Source: CAZMGV01 sp964565925 (GTDB lineage: Bacteria; JAGRBM01; JAHCIT01). From it: a DNA stretch of 64,000 nt. The translations under genes and the position numbers were made by a program. The stretch is taken from contig CAZMGV010000003.1 in assembly GCA_964565925.1 (NCBI GenBank), positions 186,001-250,000 on the forward strand, read 5' to 3'. The notes under the pieces are model-generated. The model was not told the origin of the DNA. It did no database searches and was given only the letters and a program-made list of their open reading frames with translations. Positions 26,974-35,970 of the stretch are shown here, piece after piece (the stretch's first letter is position 1; each line of letters opens with the position of its first letter).

Positions 26974-29358
26974 CTATTCGGAAGGAGGTGGCGGCAGGTC
27001 CGTCGCCGGGGGAGGCACTCCTGCCGGACGCGGCGGTTCGGGGGCTTTCTCGGCCGCCGCCGGTGCCGCAGGCTTTTCCGCCGCTGCCGGAGCGGGGGGC
27101 GGCGGAGCCGGTTCAGCCGGTTTTTCCGGAACTTTCACCGCAGCCGGAGCCACAGGTTTCTCCACCGGTGCGGGAACGGTCGCCGCCGGAACCGCAGGCT
27201 TGACCGGCGCAGCCGGTGCCGCAGCCGGTGCTGCGACCGGTGCCGGCATTGCGGGGGCTGCCTGGGAGGCAGCCGGTGCAGGGACCGCTTCTGCCTTCAG
27301 CTTGTCGATCGCCTTCTTGGCACGATTCTCCTTGGGATTTTCGATAAGCGCGGTTTCGTACTGACCCAATGCCGCGTTTCTGTCTCCCGCTATCCGGTAC
27401 ATTTCACCCCGGTAGTAGTGGGCCGAGCCCCGGAGCATCGGACTGAGCTGCGGGCGGTAAACGGTGATCAGCCGTTCGAGGCTCTTGGTCGCCTCATCCA
27501 GTTTCTGGTCCTTGACCTGCTGTTCCGTACGGATGAACAGATCCTGGACTTCCTTGTCGGTCAGCTTCGGTGGCACGGTATCTGCCGTAGGATCCGGCGG
27601 CAGATCCTTGATGCCGATGCTGTCGGCCACCGACCGTGCCCGCTTGTGCGACGGTGCGGCAGCGATCACTTCGCGGACCTGCTTTTCTGCTTCCTGCACA
27701 TCCGTCGCGCTTACGACCAGCCGGTTGGCGATCTCGACCTTGGCGGCCAGGAATCCCGGTTCAATTTCGAGGACTTTCCTGTATTCATCCATGCCCTTCG
27801 GATCCGACAGCTTGGACAGACCGAACAGATAGTGAAGGAACGGATCGCTGGGGTTGCGCTGGGATTCCTCGGCGGCGGCCTTCTGTGCCTCGGTAAACCG
27901 TTTGGCAAGCAGCAGTCCGGTGATAAAAGCCGTCCGGTTTCCGAGCGGATAGGTTGCAATCTGCGCCACGCTGGCGACGGAGTTGAGCGCTGTGTCCGCA
28001 TAGGATTCGTCGCCTTTGGAGAGCGCCTGGAGCGCCTTCACCATACCCAGCAGGGCCTTGGCCTCGGGCGGCGCGCCTTCGGCGGCAGCTACGGGTTCCA
28101 GAGACTTCACCGCCCCCGAATACGCCTCGTCAGTGTCGGCGAGAATCTGCTTCAGCGCCTGACGGATAGGCTCCGTAGCCTGACTCTCTCCGGCGGGTAC
28201 GTATCCGTCGGCGTAAGGTCTCTTCTCCTGAGCCGCCTGCTGCTGCACCTCCGCCTGCTTCTGAAGCGCCTGGTTCCGGGCAATCCGTTCCGCATCCCGC
28301 TCGTCCGCCGACTTGTAGTCCGGCCGCATCGCTCTTACGAGCGGCTCGACGATGCTGCGGGCCGGTCCTGCGTAGAACCGGTCGATCATCTCGTCGTTGG
28401 GGAGGACCACAAAATAGAACACGCCGCCGGCAGCCAGAACGAGCAGAACCAGACCGATTACGGCCGTAAGCATGAGGCTGCCACCCTTGGGTTCATGGGC
28501 GGCTTCTTCTTCGATGTGATCCAGTTCGAAACCGAGAGTCGCCGGTTTTCGGGGCTCCTGCGGCACCGGAGGAGACATCTTCAACGATTCGGCAGCCGTA
28601 TCGAAGGACGGAGCCGGCGCCGGTTTCGGTGCAACGGGTGCAGCGCCGGGAGCGATCGCATCGGGTGCCGGTTTGAGACCCAGAAGAGGGGCGACCTCCA
28701 CGAACATCTCGGGGCCAGCCCAGTCCGAACCATCGCGCGAGTAGGCGTCCTTGGAATTAATTCGCTCGTTCTGGATCCAGGACTGGACAGTATTGAGATC
28801 TGCCGGTCCATAGATCAGGCCGAGTCCCTGCTTCTTCACGCGCCACTTGGCGCCCGAGTCGACCATGGCGCCCGGTTTGGCGGCAGGCGCTGGTGCAGGC
28901 GGCTTAGGCGCAGCCGCCGGTGCCGCAGCAGGCTTCGCCGCCGGAGCGGGCGCCGGTTTGGCCGGAGCGGGCGCGGGCGCCGCCGCGGGTTTGGGCGCAG
29001 CGGCCGCAGGAGGGACCTTACCCAGGTCGTGGAGCGTTTCCTTGTAGTTGGGACGGGAGGCCGGTGATTCGTCCGAGGACGAGTCATTCATCGGAATCGG
29101 ATGGTCGTCCATGATCGAACTGGACTTGGGCGCGGACGATGCGCCGCCGTGTATCGGATCTTCATCGGACCTAGCCTTGCCTGCCGGCGGCACAGATGCA
29201 CCGGGCGGCACGGATGTTTCGGCTCCGTCGGCCTTGCGCTTCACGACAAAAATATGCTGACAGCTGCTGCAACGGACTTTCGTCCCCTGCGGCGAAAGTT
29301 TCTGCGGGTCCAGATTGTACTGGGCCGAACACTTAGGACATTTCACCCGCATTGCCAT
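26974..29358 (-). CDS. MJ0042 zinc-ribbon/GYF/TPR membrane protein 1
   Basis: 794 residues, AGGGAAG before the ATG. Order of parts: N-terminal MJ0042-type zinc ribbon (C7, C10, C30, C33), Pro/Ala-rich linker, a GYF_2-like domain (about 172-230, LIYGPADLNTVQSWI and GSDWAGPEMF), one membrane segment (294-319, LMLTAVIGLVLLVLAAGG), then a periplasmic TPR-like region (about 390-690, with NPSDPFLHYLFGLSKL and NAALGQYETALIENP) and a Pro/Ala-rich tail. No catalytic motif. It lies 78 bp downstream of a larger paralogue with the same architecture, probably in one operon. Myxococcal GltJ shares the cytosolic ZnR-GYF arrangement and binds MglA through it. Confidence 0.82.
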   Translation of the reverse strand: MAMRVKCPKCSAQYNLDPQKLSPQGTKVRCSSCQHIFVVKRKADGAETSVPPGASVPPAGKARSDEDPIHGGASSAPKSSSIMDDHPIPMNDSSSDESPASRPNYKETLHDLGKVPPAAAAPKPAAAPAPAPAKPAPAPAAKPAAAPAAAPKPPAPAPAAKPGAMVDSGAKWRVKKQGLGLIYGPADLNTVQSWIQNERINSKDAYSRDGSDWAGPEMFVEVAPLLGLKPAPDAIAPGAAPVAPKPAPAPSFDTAAESLKMSPPVPQEPRKPATLGFELDHIEEEAAHEPKGGSLMLTAVIGLVLLVLAAGGVFYFVVLPNDEMIDRFYAGPARSIVEPLVRAMRPDYKSADERDAERIARNQALQKQAEVQQQAAQEKRPYADGYVPAGESQATEPIRQALKQILADTDEAYSGAVKSLEPVAAAEGAPPEAKALLGMVKALQALSKGDESYADTALNSVASVAQIATYPLGNRTAFITGLLLAKRFTEAQKAAAEESQRNPSDPFLHYLFGLSKLSDPKGMDEYRKVLEIEPGFLAAKVEIANRLVVSATDVQEAEKQVREVIAAAPSHKRARSVADSIGIKDLPPDPTADTVPPKLTDKEVQDLFIRTEQQVKDQKLDEATKSLERLITVYRPQLSPMLRGSAHYYRGEMYRIAGDRNAALGQYETALIENPKENRAKKAIDKLKAEAVPAPAASQAAPAMPAPVAAPAAAPAAPVKPAVPAATVPAPVEKPVAPAAVKVPEKPAEPAPPPPAPAAAEKPAAPAAAEKAPEPPRPAGVPPPATDLPPPPSE

Positions 29359-29436
29359 TTTCTTGCTTCCCTCATTCAGTCGATATTGCAGAACGGCGTC
29401 CCGGCCACCGGCCCTGACGCCCTCAACGGTTATCGG

Positions 29437-32400
29437 TCAGCGACGCACACCCATGGCGTCGATTTCGCCGTCGTCATAGCCCAGTCCCCTGAGCTTGCGG
29501 CGGATTTCACCGTCTTCGGTACCCTGGTTGCGGATCTCGCCCACGACATCCTTGCGGAGCTTCTCCGACAGCCCTGCGCCCTTCTTGAGCGACTTGAACC
29601 AGTACTGGATTCCGCCCTGCGGGTCGTTCCGGTCGTACATGTAGATGTATCCGATCTGCCGGTAAGCTTCGCCCAAGTTCGGGTCGTACTTGATCGCCTG
29701 CTGGCAGCGCGGCAACGCGTCCTTGTACTGGCTCTTGTCCATGGCAATACCGCAGCGGTACAAATGGGCTTTCGCAAGATCGGGCTTGAGCGCAAGCACT
29801 TTCGCCAGGATCGCATCGGCATCCTGCGGCTTGTCCATCTCGTCCTTTTCAATGAAGCCCATGGTGCTCAGCGTCTCCACTCGGGCATCGAAAAGCATCT
29901 TCAGACGGTTTTCTTCCCATTTCGGCCAACGGCGGGGGTGCCAGTCCATCATCTGTTCGGCCAGCGGAGCGCTGTCGGGTACGAGCATGAACTTCTTGGA
30001 GTTGCTAATCAGTTCCTCTTCTTTTTCCAGCTTCGGCAGCACGTCCCCGTACTGGTTGTGGGCGTCGCGGAACTTTTCCTGCTTCATAAAAAGGCGCGCC
30101 TTGGTCAGCTGCGGGTCCAGGAACTCGAGCCAGCCCTTGGCTTCGACGTCCTTTCCCTTGGCAATCGCGGAATCGAGCTGCTGGAGCGAAGAGGCGTACT
30201 GCTTCAGTTCCATCCAGGTCTCGCCCCACATGTTGGCGATCTGCGGGCTCTGGCGGGCGTAGAACTCGGCCTTGGAGAATTCGCTCTGGGCGGCGTCGAG
30301 CAGGGCGGAAACCTCCGGCGACTTATCGGGTTTGCCCTGGGCAATAAGTGCCCGGGCCTTGGTCAATTTCGTCTTTCCGTTCCAGTAGTACACCTGCGGT
30401 TCGGACTTGCGGATCTCGTAGGCTTTTGCGATGTCGGCCTGTGCACCGTCATAATCGCCGGTGAAATATTTCACGATGCCGCGTTCCAGATACAGTGCGT
30501 AGTTCTGGTCGCCTTCCTTGATCAGCTGGATCGCCTGGTCGTATGACGAGATCGATCCGGTGAAGTCGCCCGTGTCCCACAGGAACCGGGCCAGTTGCTG
30601 GTGTATCACGAGCCGGAGCGGAGCCAGCTCGACCGCCTTCCGGGTGCGTTCGATGGCATTCGTACTGTCACCGAGTTCCCAGTAGGTCTTGCCGATGGCG
30701 ATAAACGTGTCGGGATTCTGCGGATCGAGTTCGATCGCTGTATTGAACGAACCGAGTGCGTCCTGGCTCTTGCCCTGGATAAGCTGAAGCTGACCCAGCG
30801 ACACATAGGCATCAGCATTTTTCGGATCAATGCCGATCACCGCTTCGTATTCCTTCTGCGCTTCTTCCAGCTTGTTGGCCTTGGCGAATGCCTGTCCGAG
30901 CAGTACGCGGCCGGTGAGGTCGCCGGGGTCCAGTTCCACCGCCCGCTTCAGGGATGCCTCGCCCTTGTCGTTTTCGCCAATGGCGATATGCGCCTTGCCC
31001 AGCCGCTGGTGTGCAGGCTGGTAGTTGGCATCGGCCGCGACGGCCGCCTCATAACTGATAAGCGCTTCCGACACTTGCCCGCCGGCGAACAGGCCGTCGC
31101 CTACGGCGGTCTTCGTCTCTGCGGACGGGAAGGTGGTATCGGCCTCCTTCGCTTTCGCCAGCGCCTCCGCCGTCTGGCCGCCGGCCAGCAGCACGCTGGT
31201 ACGGGTAGCCAGCAGACGCGCCTTGAACGGTTTCACGCTGTCCAGTTGCACACTTTCAGCGGCCTTCAGCAGATCGATGGCATCGCTCACCTTGTCCGGC
31301 TGATGGGCGAGGATGAACCGGGCCTTGAGCAGGCGGGGAAATACCGCGTTCTGCCGGGCGGCGATAGCCTTGTCGTAGGCTTCCGCAGCCGCCGGGAAAT
31401 CCTTCTGGATCTCCTTGATCCGGGCCTCCACGAGCAGGGCGAGCTGGTCTTCGCCGCCCAGCGCGAGAGCCTTCTCGATGGCCGCCTGCGCATCGGCAAT
31501 ACGGTCAGGCTTGCCGAGCAGCGCGTCCGCATAGGCCGTCTGGGCGTCGACGGAATTGGGGGCAATGGTGATGGCGTTCTGTGCAGTCGCGATGGCCTCA
31601 TCCGTCTTTCCACTCACCCGGCTGACATGGGCAAGCGCCACCAGCGAATGATCGGCGGACGGGTCCACCGTTTTCACGACATCGGCAATGCCCTGCGCAT
31701 CCGGCAGCTTGCTCCGGTCACCGAGCATTTCGGCCCAAAGTGCATAGGTCCGGGCGAGCATGGCGGCCGCCTGGAAATTGGAGGGGTTCTTCTGGATGGC
31801 GATCTTGAGATTCTTCTCGGCCTCGGGGAACTGCTCGACAAGCAGCGCCCGGATAACCGATTCGGCCTTCTGGTAGGCCTGCTTGGAAAGTTCCTCACGC
31901 GACGAGGTGACTCCCTGACGGCTCGCCACCAGTTCGCGTAGCTTCGGGGTCGAGAGCTGCGAGAGTTCCACTTCACGGCTCGCCCACCACCACCAGCCGC
32001 CGGCACCCAGCGCCGCAATCAGCACCAGACCGACCGCCACCTTGATGATGACGCTGATATTTCCGGCAAGCCGGCCGCCTCCCAGGCCGCTCTGGCCCAT
32101 GGTGGCTTCGTCGAAGCTGAATCCGCCGCCCGCCGCCTCGGCGCTGGCGGTGGCCAGGAACTTCTCGAGGTCGGTGTTGTCGACGTTGGTTTCGATGAGC
32201 AGCTTGACCGACAGCCAGGGACCCTCGTTACGAGAGATTTCGTCCTTGGCGCTGATCTTCTTCGACTTCAGCAGTTCCTTCACCTTGTCGATGGCGAACG
32301 GTCCGGCTGTCTGGCCCTTCGAATTCTTGATTACATACTGGCCCGCGCTGATCGCCGCCGGGTCGAAGAATGCGTCTGCATCGAGGCCCACGGTGGCGCT

Positions 32401-33084
32401 GCCGGCCGCCGGTCCCGCCCGCTTGACGGTCTTCGTTTCCGTTTCGACCTGACGGTCGATGGCGTCCAGTTCATCAAGATCGCCCCCGCCGGAGTCCCCG
32501 CCTGACGGGGCTCCGTCGTCGAATGAGAAGTTGCCGTCGGCGTCTTTTGCACCGTCATCGGAACTGCCGAACTCGGTCGCGCCGGCAAAAGACGGACCTC
32601 CGTCCGGCTCGGCCGCATCCTCGGCGAACGGATCGTTGGCCGCTCCCGCACCTGCCACAACCGGTTTAGGCACCTTTTTGGGGGGAGGAGCCGGGGGTGC
32701 CTCGGGTTCGTCAAAAGAGGGTTCGGGCGGAGCTTCGGGTTCAAATCCCATTTCAGGTTCAGGCGGAGCCTCCGAAGCCCCTTCCACTTCGAGCTTGTCT
32801 TCAGAGAAACCGGCGAACGGATCGTCGCCGCCACCGCCGCCAAAAGGGTCATCCGCGGCGGGAGCCGGAGCCGCTTTGGAGACGGCCTTGGGAGCCGGTG
32901 CCGCGGCAGGCGGAGCCGACACGGCGTCAGCGCCCCCGGCACTGCCGCCCTGCACGCCGCCATCAGGCAGAATCACGATGACGGCACCGCAGCTCTTGCA
33001 CTTGACGCCGACCTTCTTGCCCTTGGGGATCTTCGCGTCGTCGACATTGAAAGCCGCATTGCAAGACTGGCAGACGATTTTCAT
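29437..33084 (-). CDS. MJ0042 zinc-ribbon/GYF/TPR membrane protein 2 (1215 residues)
   Basis: AGGAG precedes the ATG. Parts: zinc ribbon (C5, C8, C29, C32), acidic/Pro-rich linker with repeated DDPF and FSFDD patches, GYF_2-like domain (about 249-310, QTAGPFAIDKVKELL and NEGPWLSV), membrane segment (343-368) ending in GGWWWWASR. The remaining roughly 800 residues are an almost continuous TPR array (for example ELDPGDLTGRVLLGQAFAKA, GIDPKNADAYVSLGQLQL). Topology should put zinc ribbon and GYF in the cytosol and TPRs in the periplasm. First gene of the probable two-gene operon with protein 1. A scaffold role is inferred. Confidence 0.82.
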   Translation of the reverse strand: MKIVCQSCNAAFNVDDAKIPKGKKVGVKCKSCGAVIVILPDGGVQGGSAGGADAVSAPPAAAPAPKAVSKAAPAPAADDPFGGGGGDDPFAGFSEDKLEVEGASEAPPEPEMGFEPEAPPEPSFDEPEAPPAPPPKKVPKPVVAGAGAANDPFAEDAAEPDGGPSFAGATEFGSSDDGAKDADGNFSFDDGAPSGGDSGGGDLDELDAIDRQVETETKTVKRAGPAAGSATVGLDADAFFDPAAISAGQYVIKNSKGQTAGPFAIDKVKELLKSKKISAKDEISRNEGPWLSVKLLIETNVDNTDLEKFLATASAEAAGGGFSFDEATMGQSGLGGGRLAGNISVIIKVAVGLVLIAALGAGGWWWWASREVELSQLSTPKLRELVASRQGVTSSREELSKQAYQKAESVIRALLVEQFPEAEKNLKIAIQKNPSNFQAAAMLARTYALWAEMLGDRSKLPDAQGIADVVKTVDPSADHSLVALAHVSRVSGKTDEAIATAQNAITIAPNSVDAQTAYADALLGKPDRIADAQAAIEKALALGGEDQLALLVEARIKEIQKDFPAAAEAYDKAIAARQNAVFPRLLKARFILAHQPDKVSDAIDLLKAAESVQLDSVKPFKARLLATRTSVLLAGGQTAEALAKAKEADTTFPSAETKTAVGDGLFAGGQVSEALISYEAAVAADANYQPAHQRLGKAHIAIGENDKGEASLKRAVELDPGDLTGRVLLGQAFAKANKLEEAQKEYEAVIGIDPKNADAYVSLGQLQLIQGKSQDALGSFNTAIELDPQNPDTFIAIGKTYWELGDSTNAIERTRKAVELAPLRLVIHQQLARFLWDTGDFTGSISSYDQAIQLIKEGDQNYALYLERGIVKYFTGDYDGAQADIAKAYEIRKSEPQVYYWNGKTKLTKARALIAQGKPDKSPEVSALLDAAQSEFSKAEFYARQSPQIANMWGETWMELKQYASSLQQLDSAIAKGKDVEAKGWLEFLDPQLTKARLFMKQEKFRDAHNQYGDVLPKLEKEEELISNSKKFMLVPDSAPLAEQMMDWHPRRWPKWEENRLKMLFDARVETLSTMGFIEKDEMDKPQDADAILAKVLALKPDLAKAHLYRCGIAMDKSQYKDALPRCQQAIKYDPNLGEAYRQIGYIYMYDRNDPQGGIQYWFKSLKKGAGLSEKLRKDVVGEIRNQGTEDGEIRRKLRGLGYDDGEIDAMGVRR

Positions 33085-33408
33085 CCGTGCTCCTGTTCCC
33101 GGTCCTTGTAAATTGCCGCCGTCAAAAAACGGTTTCTCCGGTCATCGCCCGTGGGCCGCACCGGTGTACCCACGCCGGGCAATGACGGAATGGCGGCTCA
33201 AGGTCGCGGGAGAACAGCAAAAACTGGTTCTTTTTCTAACATGGCCCAAGTCACGGGGGCAAGAAAAGTCCTAAAGAAAACAGTGGCTTCGGTCTGTTAA
33301 ACCCTAAGGTTTACGAACCCGTAAAAGGGGTTATGAAACCGCTACCAGCCAGTCACCAGGTGCCCGGCAGGCCGTCAGCAGGTTATTTAGGGGGCTGTCA
33401 ATGGCCAG
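33085..33408. other. intergenic region between TPR operon and COG0523 gene
   Basis: 324 bp with no gene. Upstream part should carry the promoter of the leftward TPR operon. Near 33300-33335 are AACCCTAAGGTTTAC and a weak AACCC(GTAAAA)GGGGTT hairpin; beyond these I see nothing distinctive. Confidence 0.35.
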
Positions 33409-34608
33409 TTAGTGAGCGGCCAGGCACTCGTCCAGGTCGGTCTTGATCCCCTGGCGGTCCAGATTCTTGCCGATAAAAACGATCTTGGAGCTGGGCTCTT
33501 CCTTGCCCCAGGGCCGGTCGTAGTTGGCCGTAAACCGGTTGCCGACGCCGTGGAAAATCACCCGTTTGGGCGAACCCTTGAAGTTCAGGATGCCTTTGCA
33601 GCGGAACAGGAACAGCTTTCCGGAGATTTTCTCCAGAAAGGCTTCGAACTTCTCCGGGACGATCGGATCGTGGAATACGAAGCTGACCGAATTGACGTCT
33701 TCGTCGTGATGCAGATGCCCGTGATGGGAATGGTCGTGGTCCGGATTGTCGCAGTGTTCGTCATGGCACTCTTCACCATGCTCATGGCCGTGCTCATGCT
33801 TGTGATCATCCTCGTGATCGTGGGCGTGGTGCTCGTGATGGTGGTCCGGATTCGTGCACTGTTCGTCATGGCAGTGCTCACCGTGATCGTGCCCATGGTC
33901 ATGATCGTGCCCATGGTCATGATCGTGATCATGGCCGTCGGCATGGTGTTCGAGACCGTCCAGAAAATCCGGATCGTCTTCAAGCTTGCGGTCCAGCGAG
34001 AACGCGCCCACATCCAGCAGGAGGCGCAGGTCCACGTCGGAATGGTTGCTGCGTAGAATCCGGGCGTAGGGATTGAGCTTCAGGATATCCGCCTCGACCG
34101 CCTTCGCCTGATCCGCCGAGATGAGATCGGTCTTGTTGAGCAGGATAATGTCCGCGAAACCGATCTGTTCGCCCGCCGTCTGGCTGTTTTCGAGGTTGCG
34201 CCGGAAGTTTTCCCCATCCACGACCGTGATGATCGAATCCAGCCGGGTGATTTTTTCCATCTCGGGCATGAAAAACGTCTGGGCGACCGGGGCAGGATTG
34301 GCGAGACCGGTCGTCTCGATCACGAGGTAGTCGAACTGTTTCTTTCCCTTGATGAGCTTCTTGATACCCTTGACCAGATCGCCCCGGACGGAACAGCACA
34401 GGCAGCCGTTGTTCAGTTCGACAATCTCCTCATCGGCTCCGATAATCAGGTCATTGTCGATGCCCACTTCGCCAAATTCGTTGACGATCAGTGCAATCCG
34501 TAACCCCTCGTTATTCTTGAGGATATGATTGAGCAGCGTGGTTTTCCCGGCTCCCAAGAAACCGGCAAGCACGGTAACAGGTACGGGGTCGGTCGAGAGT
34601 TTCGCCAT
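33409..34608 (-). CDS. COG0523/CobW-family GTPase with His-rich metal-binding loop
   Basis: 399 residues. G3E-family metallochaperone GTPase: P-loop GFLGAGKTT (16-24), the metal-binding CLCC (69-72), ETTGLANPAPV, and NKTDLI. A CobW C-terminal domain lies near KLFLFRCKGILNFKG. Between the two domains is an unusual His/Asp/Glu-rich loop of about 80 residues (about 220-300) with HDHDHGHDHDHGHDHGEHC and the CHDEQC/CHDEHC variants. This group delivers or stores zinc. The divergent neighbour is a ZIP transporter, supporting a zinc role. No Zur box is recognisable in the gap. Confidence 0.9.
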   Translation of the reverse strand: MAKLSTDPVPVTVLAGFLGAGKTTLLNHILKNNEGLRIALIVNEFGEVGIDNDLIIGADEEIVELNNGCLCCSVRGDLVKGIKKLIKGKKQFDYLVIETTGLANPAPVAQTFFMPEMEKITRLDSIITVVDGENFRRNLENSQTAGEQIGFADIILLNKTDLISADQAKAVEADILKLNPYARILRSNHSDVDLRLLLDVGAFSLDRKLEDDPDFLDGLEHHADGHDHDHDHGHDHDHGHDHGEHCHDEQCTNPDHHHEHHAHDHEDDHKHEHGHEHGEECHDEHCDNPDHDHSHHGHLHHDEDVNSVSFVFHDPIVPEKFEAFLEKISGKLFLFRCKGILNFKGSPKRVIFHGVGNRFTANYDRPWGKEEPSSKIVFIGKNLDRQGIKTDLDECLAAH

Positions 34609-34863
34609 GGTCGGTTCGCGCTTTCTTCCCCCGGGATCCGCGCCCGGGGGCCACTACAGAAGACGGCCTTACTTCATCATTGGCGGCGGCCGGGTCAAGG
34701 GTAGCTGTCCGCTGCCACGTATCGCCGCATCCGGAGCGTCACGATGGGCGTCTTTACCGGATTGGTCAATCAGTAAAGCATATTTTTGCATGGTCGGTTT
34801 GCCAGACCCCGCTGCCTCCACCTATGAGTCAGGTCCCTGACGGGGAAGGTTTCCTCCATCCAT
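34609..34863. promoter_or_regulatory. divergent promoter region of the zinc gene pair
   Basis: A 255-bp gap between the divergent COG0523 and ZIP genes. It contains a GC hairpin (CCCCCGGG...CCCGGGGG, 34628-34650) just upstream of the COG0523 start. No recognisable Zur operator is seen. Confidence 0.35.
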
Positions 34864-35673
34864 ATGACACTCTCCTCTACAGCGCTGATTCTGGCCGCCG
34901 TACACTTCGCCTTCGGAATCGTGTTCCTGAAGGCCCGGATATCGGACCGGCTCATGCGGTTCGTCGTGTCTTTCTCCGCGGGAACGCTGCTCGCCGTCAG
35001 TCTTGCGCACATACTGCCGGAGGCGGTCGAACTGTTGGGCGAGCGGACCGGGCTGCCGGTGCTGGCCGGGTTCTTCGCGCTCTGGGCGGTCGAGCATCTG
35101 GTGGGAAGCCATGAACATACTGACAACGTGCAGGGCAACCTTCATGCCCACGATCATGATCACGGGCATGGCCACCACCACGCGCATTCAGACGACCAGG
35201 GACCGGGGCCATCGGGGCTTTCGATCCTCGCCTCGCTGGTTCTTATCCTGCACGGTCTGATCGACGGCATGGCCCTGGCCTCAGTCGGTCAGGACGCCGG
35301 CTGGAACGACGCCATGCTGATCGGCCTCTCGGCCCACGCGCCCGCGCTTATGCTGGCACTCGTGACACTGCTCAGACTGTCGGGCCTCGACAGCGTGAGA
35401 TCGATGATCGTCATTATTATCGCCGGCGCGGTGATACCGGTCGGCGCGTTCCTTGGCGTAGCCGCCCCTAACCACGCACTCGTAACCGGCGTGCCGCAGT
35501 TCCAGGCGTTTATCGCCGGTTCACTGGTCTACCTGTCGACCCATCACCTGTTACCGGCGGTAGAACACCAGAAACGCGACCGCCTGGGCCTTTATTCAGT
35601 TGCGCTCGTGGGAGCGATCATCACCATGGTGCTGGTCGGCCTGCATCACCGCTGGACCGTCAATCTGCACTGA
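34864..35673 (+). CDS. ZIP family divalent metal transporter
   Basis: 269 residues, about eight membrane helices. Signature sites: AVSLAHILPEAVELL in helix 2-3 region, a cytosolic His-rich loop (HAHDHDHGHGHHHAH), LILHGLIDGMAL in the metal-binding helix IV and GLSAHAPALMLAL in helix V. These His/Asp/Glu positions are the ZIP permeation site. Import of zinc (or iron) into the cytosol is likely; direction is a family property. The His-rich divergent neighbour strengthens zinc. The C-terminus converges on a small zinc-ribbon gene with six bases between stops. Confidence 0.9.
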   Translation: MTLSSTALILAAVHFAFGIVFLKARISDRLMRFVVSFSAGTLLAVSLAHILPEAVELLGERTGLPVLAGFFALWAVEHLVGSHEHTDNVQGNLHAHDHDHGHGHHHAHSDDQGPGPSGLSILASLVLILHGLIDGMALASVGQDAGWNDAMLIGLSAHAPALMLALVTLLRLSGLDSVRSMIVIIIAGAVIPVGAFLGVAAPNHALVTGVPQFQAFIAGSLVYLSTHHLLPAVEHQKRDRLGLYSVALVGAIITMVLVGLHHRWTVNLH

Positions 35674-35679
35674 CCGGTC

Positions 35680-35910
35680 TCAGATTTCAGGACCGTCTTT
35701 CGTCTCGACACCGTAACGGAGTACCTTGCGTGCGCAGCGCAGGCAGTAGGTCATGAATTCCGTGTCGGAGACGATCTCCACGTAACTGTCGGACCAGTCG
35801 CAGTCTGGATTCCCGCAGATCTTGTAGACCTTCGCGCCATGCTTGCGGAGTTCCATGATGCGGCGCTTGGGCATATGCACCAGATGGTATTCGTGGATGA
35901 TCGCCGCCAT
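35680..35910 (-). CDS. 76-residue putative zinc-ribbon protein
   Basis: Two Cys pairs, ICGNPDC and YCLRC, are spaced like a small zinc ribbon, with aromatic strands between (WSDSYVEIVSDTEFMTY). The N-terminus (AAIIHEYHLVHMPKRRIM) is moderately basic. It follows purH by 60 bp on the same strand and may be co-transcribed. Family not recognised. Confidence 0.6.
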   Translation of the reverse strand: MAAIIHEYHLVHMPKRRIMELRKHGAKVYKICGNPDCDWSDSYVEIVSDTEFMTYCLRCARKVLRYGVETKDGPEI

Positions 35911-35970
35911 TCGGTTAGTTTAACCACTTCCCCTGCCCGGACCACCCCGGATCCAGCCTATATAAAGGTA

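Noticed and set aside
22815..27203. Continuation of the element A reading frame to a 1568-residue protein
   Set aside because: Beyond 22814 the frame is antisense to cstA and in another frame across the Hsp70 gene, both with strong family motifs; only the repeat portion shows coding constraint.
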